In this document: positions 38,371 to 41,591 of the stretch, one piece after another | Numbering within the stretch: position 1 is the stretch's first letter | Layout: every line of letters starts with the position of its first letter | Origin: RGIG3102 sp045633415 | GTDB lineage: Bacteria > Bacillota > Clostridia > Oscillospirales > Ruminococcaceae | NCBI GenBank assembly: GCA_045633415.1 | Contig: JAZQYH010000121.1 | Span: forward strand, 1 to 41,591 | Direction of reading: 5' to 3' | DNA: 41,591 nucleotides | Translations under genes and position numbers: made by a program | Notes under the pieces: model-generated | Database searches by the model: none | Told to the model about the DNA's origin: nothing | Seen by the model: the letters and a program-made list of their open reading frames with translations, nothing else

Positions 38371-38438
38371 GGGGATAGGGTAGCTACCGATAAGCACTGA
38401 AAAGCCTTGCAGTGTTTCCCCGCTTATATAAACAAGGC
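38371..38438 (+). ncRNA. Structured RNA element upstream of the HNH gene
   Basis: Several mutually exclusive pairings: GGGGA/TCCCC (38371, 38417), palindrome GGTAGCTACC (38379), CACTG/CAGTG (38395, 38410), ATAAGC/GCTTAT (38390, 38422) and GCCTTG/CAAGGC (38404, 38433), the last being pseudoknot-like. The region is too regular for spacer DNA. It may be a leader controlling the endonuclease or an intron relic. Confidence 0.45.
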
Positions 38439-38462
38439 GTTTACAAGAAAGGCAGTAAACAA

Positions 38463-39014
38463 ATGAAAGAAATTTGGAAAGACATTGCAGGCTATGAGGG
38501 CTTGTATCAGGTCAGCAATCTTGGCAGGGTGAAAAGCCTTGACCGAAAAATCAAACACGCAAGATTTGGCGAAGTAAACAGAAAAGGCAAAGAACTTAAA
38601 AGATTTGTAGATGATGACGGCTATTTGCGTGTAGGGCTATTTAATGGGGATAACAAGAAAACACGGTTAGTGCATAGACTTGTAGCAGAAGCGTTTATTG
38701 AAAACCCTGAAAACAAGAAAACTGTAAACCACATTAACGGCATTAAAACAGATAATTGCGTTGATAATCTTGAATGGAACACACACGAAGAAAATATAAA
38801 ACATTCTCACAAAACAGGTTTGAATGGTAGTAAAAACCACTTAAATCAACGCAGTTCAAAAAAAGTAATGCAAATCGACAAAAATATGAGCATTGTAAAA
38901 ATACACCCCAGTATAGGCGAGGCAGCAAGAGCCGGATTTGATAGACGAGGCATTACAAAATGCTGCAAAGGAAAACAACAAACCGCAGGCGGCTACTACT
39001 GGAAATTAGCTTAA
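38463..39014 (+). CDS. HNH homing endonuclease (NUMOD4 type), free-standing
   Basis: ATG at 38463 with AGAAAGG gives 183 residues. NUMOD4 at the start (EIWKDIAGYEGLYQVSNLGR, VKSLDR), HNH_3 core (RLVHRLVAEAFIENPENKKT, VNHINGIKTDNCVDNLEW), then a NUMOD-like DNA-binding end (SIGEAARAGFDRRGITKCCK, GGYYWKL). It lies between intact Prp and scaffold genes, with its own terminator, so it is a selfish insertion rather than an intron-encoded gene. Confidence 0.93.
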   Translation: MKEIWKDIAGYEGLYQVSNLGRVKSLDRKIKHARFGEVNRKGKELKRFVDDDGYLRVGLFNGDNKKTRLVHRLVAEAFIENPENKKTVNHINGIKTDNCVDNLEWNTHEENIKHSHKTGLNGSKNHLNQRSSKKVMQIDKNMSIVKIHPSIGEAARAGFDRRGITKCCKGKQQTAGGYYWKLA

Positions 39015-39024
39015 TAATGAAATT

Positions 39025-39054
39025 AACACACCACAAAATTTGTGGTGTGTTTTA
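39025..39054 (+). terminator. Terminator after the HNH gene
   Basis: AACACACCACAAA (39025-39037) and TTTGTGGTGTGTT (39039-39051) are a perfect 13-bp inverted repeat around one base, followed by TTTATTTT. It would isolate the HNH gene from the scaffold gene. Confidence 0.88.
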
Positions 39055-39135
39055 TTTTGACCAAGCATTAATGTCAATAAACTTTATGGATAGGCAAAAG
39101 TTAGGCGTGATAACTATAAATTACGGAAAACAGCG

Positions 39136-39149
39136 GGGTTTATAAACCC
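39136..39149 (+). promoter_or_regulatory. Palindrome GGGTTTATAAACCC before the scaffold binding site
   Basis: A perfect 14-bp palindrome ending directly before the GGAAAGG site of the scaffold gene. The 111 bases between the HNH terminator and the scaffold gene must hold a promoter or depend on readthrough; TTGACC at 39056 and TATAAA near 39115 are weak candidates. The palindrome may protect the 5' end of the mRNA or bind a regulator. Confidence 0.45.
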
Positions 39150-39165
39150 GGAAAGGACAAACACA

Positions 39166-39750
39166 ATGAAAAGAAAAATCAATCTTCAGATGTTCGCAGA
39201 AGAAACCGCAGCAGCGGCAGAAACAGCGAATACAGCCACAGGAACAGCGGCAGAGGGTAAAGACACAAAAACAGCAGAAGCTGCAGCAGAAAAGAAATAC
39301 AGCGATGCTGACGTAAATGCCCTGATAGATAAAAAGTTTGCTGAATGGCAGAAAAAACAGGATAAAGCTGTTGCAGATGCCAAAGCAAAAGAAAAAGAAG
39401 CTGCAAAGCTGGCACAGATGAATGAAAATCAGAAAAAAGACTATCAGATCGAGCAGATGCAGAAAGAACTTGACGAGTTCAAGCGCAAAGATACACTTGC
39501 AGAAATGTCAAAGACTGTTCGCAAAATGCTTTCTGATGAAAACATCACTATTCCTGATGAACTTCTTTCAATGCTGGTTACAACAGATGCAGCAGAAACA
39601 AAGGCCACTGCAGACAGCTTTATTAAGCTGTACAAAAACGCTGTTGAAGATGAAGTAAAAAACAGATTGAGAGGTAACACACCGAAAACAGGCACAGGCG
39701 GTGCGGCTACTCTTTCTGAAATTGACAAAAGACTTAAAAAATATGTGTAA
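39166..39750 (+). CDS. Capsid scaffold protein (DUF4355-like) with Prp-type tag
   Basis: A 194-residue protein: tag MKRKINLQMFA (1-11), an Ala/Thr/Glu-rich disordered region, a coiled coil (about 50-115, KKFAEWQKKQDKAVADAKAK), a helical end with NRLRGNTPKTGTGG. This is the DUF4355 scaffold layout and it lies directly before the major capsid gene. It guides prohead assembly and leaves or is degraded later. Prp cleavage is expected after residue 11. Confidence 0.9.
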   Translation: MKRKINLQMFAEETAAAAETANTATGTAAEGKDTKTAEAAAEKKYSDADVNALIDKKFAEWQKKQDKAVADAKAKEKEAAKLAQMNENQKKDYQIEQMQKELDEFKRKDTLAEMSKTVRKMLSDENITIPDELLSMLVTTDAAETKATADSFIKLYKNAVEDEVKNRLRGNTPKTGTGGAATLSEIDKRLKKYV

Positions 39751-39765
39751 AGGAGTAACACACAA

Positions 39766-40680
39766 ATGAAAAAACTTATTGACCTTCAGATGTTCGCAGG
39801 CGAAAACAACGAACTTTCAGCACGCAGCTATCAGCTGGAATTTAAAAAGATGCTCGAAGCAGTATTTGCAAAAAGAGCATACTTCGGTGACTTTTTCGGC
39901 GGCGGCATTGAAACACTTGACGGCGTACAGGAAAACGAAAATGCTTTCTATGTAAAGACTTCTGATATTCCTGTTGCAGTTGGTTCAGGTTACAACACCG
40001 ATGAAAACACAGCATTCGGCACAGGCACAGGCAAATCTTCCCGCTTCGGTGACAGAACAGAAATTGTTTACAGCAACACACCTGTTCCATACACTTGGGG
40101 CTACAACTGGCACGAAGGTATTGACCGCTACACTGTAAACAACAACTTTGACAGTGCAGTTGCTGACCGCCTTGAACTGCAGGCACAGGCAAAAACAGCA
40201 AAATTCAATACACAGCACTCTAAATTTATTTCCGGCGCAGCTGTAAAAGTTGAACCACTTGCAGACTACACAGCAGATGCAGTTCTTGCAGTGTTTAACA
40301 ACCTGTCAAAATACTTCACAGACATTGAAGCAGTTGGCACAAAGAAAGCAAAAGTAAATGCTGACCTGTACAATGCTATCGTAGACCACCCACTGACTAC
40401 TTCTGCAAAAGGTTCAGGCGCAAACATTGACAGCAACGGCATTCTGAAATTCAAAGACTTTGAAATTGAAGCACTGCCAGCTTCTATGTTCCAGCAGAAC
40501 GAATGCTGCTACGCATACATTGCAAATATCGGTAAAGCATTTACAGGTATTTCAACAGCAAGAACAATCGAAAGCGAAGACTTTGACGGCGTAGCATTTC
40601 AGGGCGCAGGCCGTGCAGGTGAATTTGTACTGCCAGCAAACAAAAAGGCTATTGCAAAAGTTACAATCGCAGGTGTGTAA
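39766..40680 (+). CDS. Major capsid protein (HK97 fold) with Prp-type tag
   Basis: A 304-residue protein with AAAGGAG site; highly expressed type. Tag MKKLIDLQMFA (1-11), then a helical N-arm (ARSYQLEFKKMLEAVFAKRA), E-loop-like segment (YNTDENTAFGTGTGKSSRFG, TEIVYSNTPVPY), spine helix (DRLELQAQAKTAKFNTQHSK), and a domain with ILKFKDFEIEALPASMF and the end PANKKAIAKVTIAGV. Order and composition are those of clostridial HK97-fold capsid proteins. Likely trimmed by Prp. Confidence 0.93.
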   Translation: MKKLIDLQMFAGENNELSARSYQLEFKKMLEAVFAKRAYFGDFFGGGIETLDGVQENENAFYVKTSDIPVAVGSGYNTDENTAFGTGTGKSSRFGDRTEIVYSNTPVPYTWGYNWHEGIDRYTVNNNFDSAVADRLELQAQAKTAKFNTQHSKFISGAAVKVEPLADYTADAVLAVFNNLSKYFTDIEAVGTKKAKVNADLYNAIVDHPLTTSAKGSGANIDSNGILKFKDFEIEALPASMFQQNECCYAYIANIGKAFTGISTARTIESEDFDGVAFQGAGRAGEFVLPANKKAIAKVTIAGV

Positions 40681-40700
40681 TTCAAGAAAGGGGCTAACCT

Positions 40701-40955
40701 ATGTATAAAGTAATTAAATTCTTTATGGATCTTCAGGACAAAAAACACGCTTACAATGTAGGCGATGAATACCCACGAAAAGGCCTTGAAGTTTCTGCTG
40801 AAAGAATTGCAGAACTTGCAGGCAAAGAAAACAAACAGGGCGTTCCACTTATTGAAAAGGTGGAAGAAGCTGCACCTGTTGAAACTGCAGATGAAACACC
40901 TATTGAAGAAACAGCTGTTGAAAAAGCACCAAATAAAAAAGGCGGCAAAAAATAA
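40701..40955 (+). CDS. Small head protein after the capsid gene (84 aa)
   Basis: Site AAAGGGGC. The first 50 residues (MYKVIKFFMDLQDKKHAYNV, GDEYPRKGLEVSAERIAELA, GVPLIEKV) match a conserved phage family coded directly after the major capsid protein in Firmicutes phages. The last 30 residues are a disordered Glu/Ala/Lys tail. It may be a head decoration or minor head protein. Confidence 0.78.
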   Translation: MYKVIKFFMDLQDKKHAYNVGDEYPRKGLEVSAERIAELAGKENKQGVPLIEKVEEAAPVETADETPIEETAVEKAPNKKGGKK

Positions 40956-40967
40956 GGGGGTGGCGTT

Positions 40968-41297
40968 ATGCTTGACAACCTTAAATTGCTTTTAGGCATT
41001 GCCGCCGATGATACAGACCGTGACAATTTACTGCTGCTTATAATCGAAAACACAACAGCAAGGCTTAAAGTGTTGCTGGGTGGCCTTGAACCGCCGGACG
41101 AATTAGACCATATCATTTTAGAAGTGGCTGTAATTCGTTTTAACCGCATAGGCAGCGAGGGAATGACAAGTCATTCTGTAGAGGGTGAAAGCCTGAATTT
41201 TGCCGTTTCTGATGATTTCAGCGGATATGCGGACGAAATACAGGCTTTCCTTGAAAAGCAGAAAGAAACCACAAGAGGAAAGTTGAGGTTTATATAA
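40968..41297 (+). CDS. Head-tail connector protein (gp6/gp15-like)
   Basis: A 109-residue protein (site AAGGGGGTGG). LDNLKLLLGIAADDTDRDNL, LLLIIENTTARLKVLLGGLE, then LDHIILEVAVIRFNRIGSEG are the helical marks of the phage connector family that extends the portal. It ends in the next gene's ATG. Confidence 0.9.
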   Translation: MLDNLKLLLGIAADDTDRDNLLLLIIENTTARLKVLLGGLEPPDELDHIILEVAVIRFNRIGSEGMTSHSVEGESLNFAVSDDFSGYADEIQAFLEKQKETTRGKLRFI

Positions 41298-41591
41298 TGC
41301 GTTATGATACACCGATATACTTTCAGACTGTAACACCGGGCGAATATGATGCCACAACAGGCGATTATGCAGATGATGCTGTCACAGAGGTAAAAAGATA
41401 TGCTTCTGTGACAGACAGCGGCGAAAAAACAATGATGCTGATATATGGCGCAATAAAACAGGGCAGTAAAACAATACGCCTGCAGCAGCCGTATACAGTG
41501 AAATTTGACCGTGTTCGTATAGGTAAAAAGGTTTACACTGTTGACAGCAAAAAACAGTTTAGAAACAGTCAAATTTTCGTTGTGAGTGAGG
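41297..41591 (+). CDS. Head closure / head-tail adaptor protein, 5' part (wraps to 1-146)
   Basis: ATG at 41297 overlapping the connector stop. The 98 residues here plus a final Val at 141-143 make a 99-residue protein (start MRYDTPIYFQTVTPGEYDAT, end FRNSQIFVVSEV). It has the strand-rich pattern of SPP1 gp16 / HK97 stopper proteins, which close the head after packaging and bind the tail. The frame runs unbroken across the circle junction. Confidence 0.82.
   Translation, partial: MRYDTPIYFQTVTPGEYDATTGDYADDAVTEVKRYASVTDSGEKTMMLIYGAIKQGSKTIRLQQPYTVKFDRVRIGKKVYTVDSKKQFRNSQIFVVSE
41451..41591. repeat. Terminal direct repeat, right copy
   Basis: Exact copy of positions 1-141; it marks circular closure of the assembled genome. 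Confidence 0.95.

Noticed and set aside
38350..39165. Group I intron containing the HNH gene
   Set aside because: Prp and scaffold are both complete at their ends, the HNH gene has its own binding site and terminator, and no intron core or split exon was found.
1..41591. CRISPR arrays, rRNA genes, insertion sequences
   Set aside because: No regularly spaced repeats, no rRNA-like sequence and no transposase were found; the only mobile gene is the HNH endonuclease, besides the integrase.

Overview
The window is a complete, circularly closed genome of a temperate, long-tailed (siphovirus-type, Caudoviricetes) phage. Its first 141 bases recur exactly as its last 141 bases, and the head closure gene that runs off the right end resumes at the left end, so the unique genome is about 41,450 bp. 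The host is probably a member of the Bacillota (Clostridia-like). The reasons are strong GGAGG-type ribosome binding sites, a large serine integrase, ArpU/DUF1492, DUF1064, Gp157 and replisome-organizer proteins typical of Firmicutes phages, and a Prp protease with its NLQxFA substrate motif. The exact host cannot be read from the sequence.

Layout. Read through the circle junction, the late genes on the + strand run from a probable activator-dependent promoter near 29,620. They are: ABC-GNAT fusion, small and large terminase, portal, MuF-like minor head protein, an SGNH-esterase receptor-binding protein, Prp protease, HNH endonuclease, scaffold, major capsid protein, connector proteins (to 41,591 and round to 887), major tail protein, tail chaperone with frameshift, tape measure, Dit, Tal, a repeat-built baseplate or fibre protein, tail fibres, holin and amidase (to 12,835). 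Then come a palindrome-rich non-coding stretch with two terminators (probable attP neighbourhood), a leftward integrase operon (13,224-14,901), and a divergent repressor/Cro switch (15,164-15,893). The rightward early operon (15,932-29,597) holds a PP-loop sulfotransfer-type enzyme, two C5-methyltransferase-like proteins, Gp157, an SSB-like protein, a DUF1064 nuclease-like protein, a helicase-methyltransferase fusion, a MazG-like protein, a zinc peptidase, a Lar-type anti-restriction protein, many small zinc-ribbon proteins, a replisome organizer with an origin-like repeat cluster, a helicase-loader-like protein, a MazF-fold protein and the late regulator.

How it works together. Lysogeny is held by a short Xre repressor with no self-cleaving domain, acting at TTGTGCT-N3-AGCACAA palindromes. 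A GAAC-N4-GTTC (LexA-type) box lies beside a promoter that drives a 39-codon gene head-on into the repressor, which offers an SOS route to induction. Replication would start at AACGTT repeats inside the initiator gene. Several methyltransferases and Lar protect the DNA from restriction. Assembly appears to include proteolytic trimming: the phage encodes Prp, and its scaffold, major capsid and major tail proteins all begin with a Prp-type tag (NLQMFA or DLQMFA).

Most notable items: the Prp/three-substrate set, the intragenic origin, the LexA box opposite the repressor, the roughly 22-residue repeat protein at 8,031-9,614, a run of six gene junctions sharing an ACAATG overlap cassette, the PP-loop plus methyltransferase cluster, and two structured non-coding regions (29,640-29,925 and 38,371-38,438).
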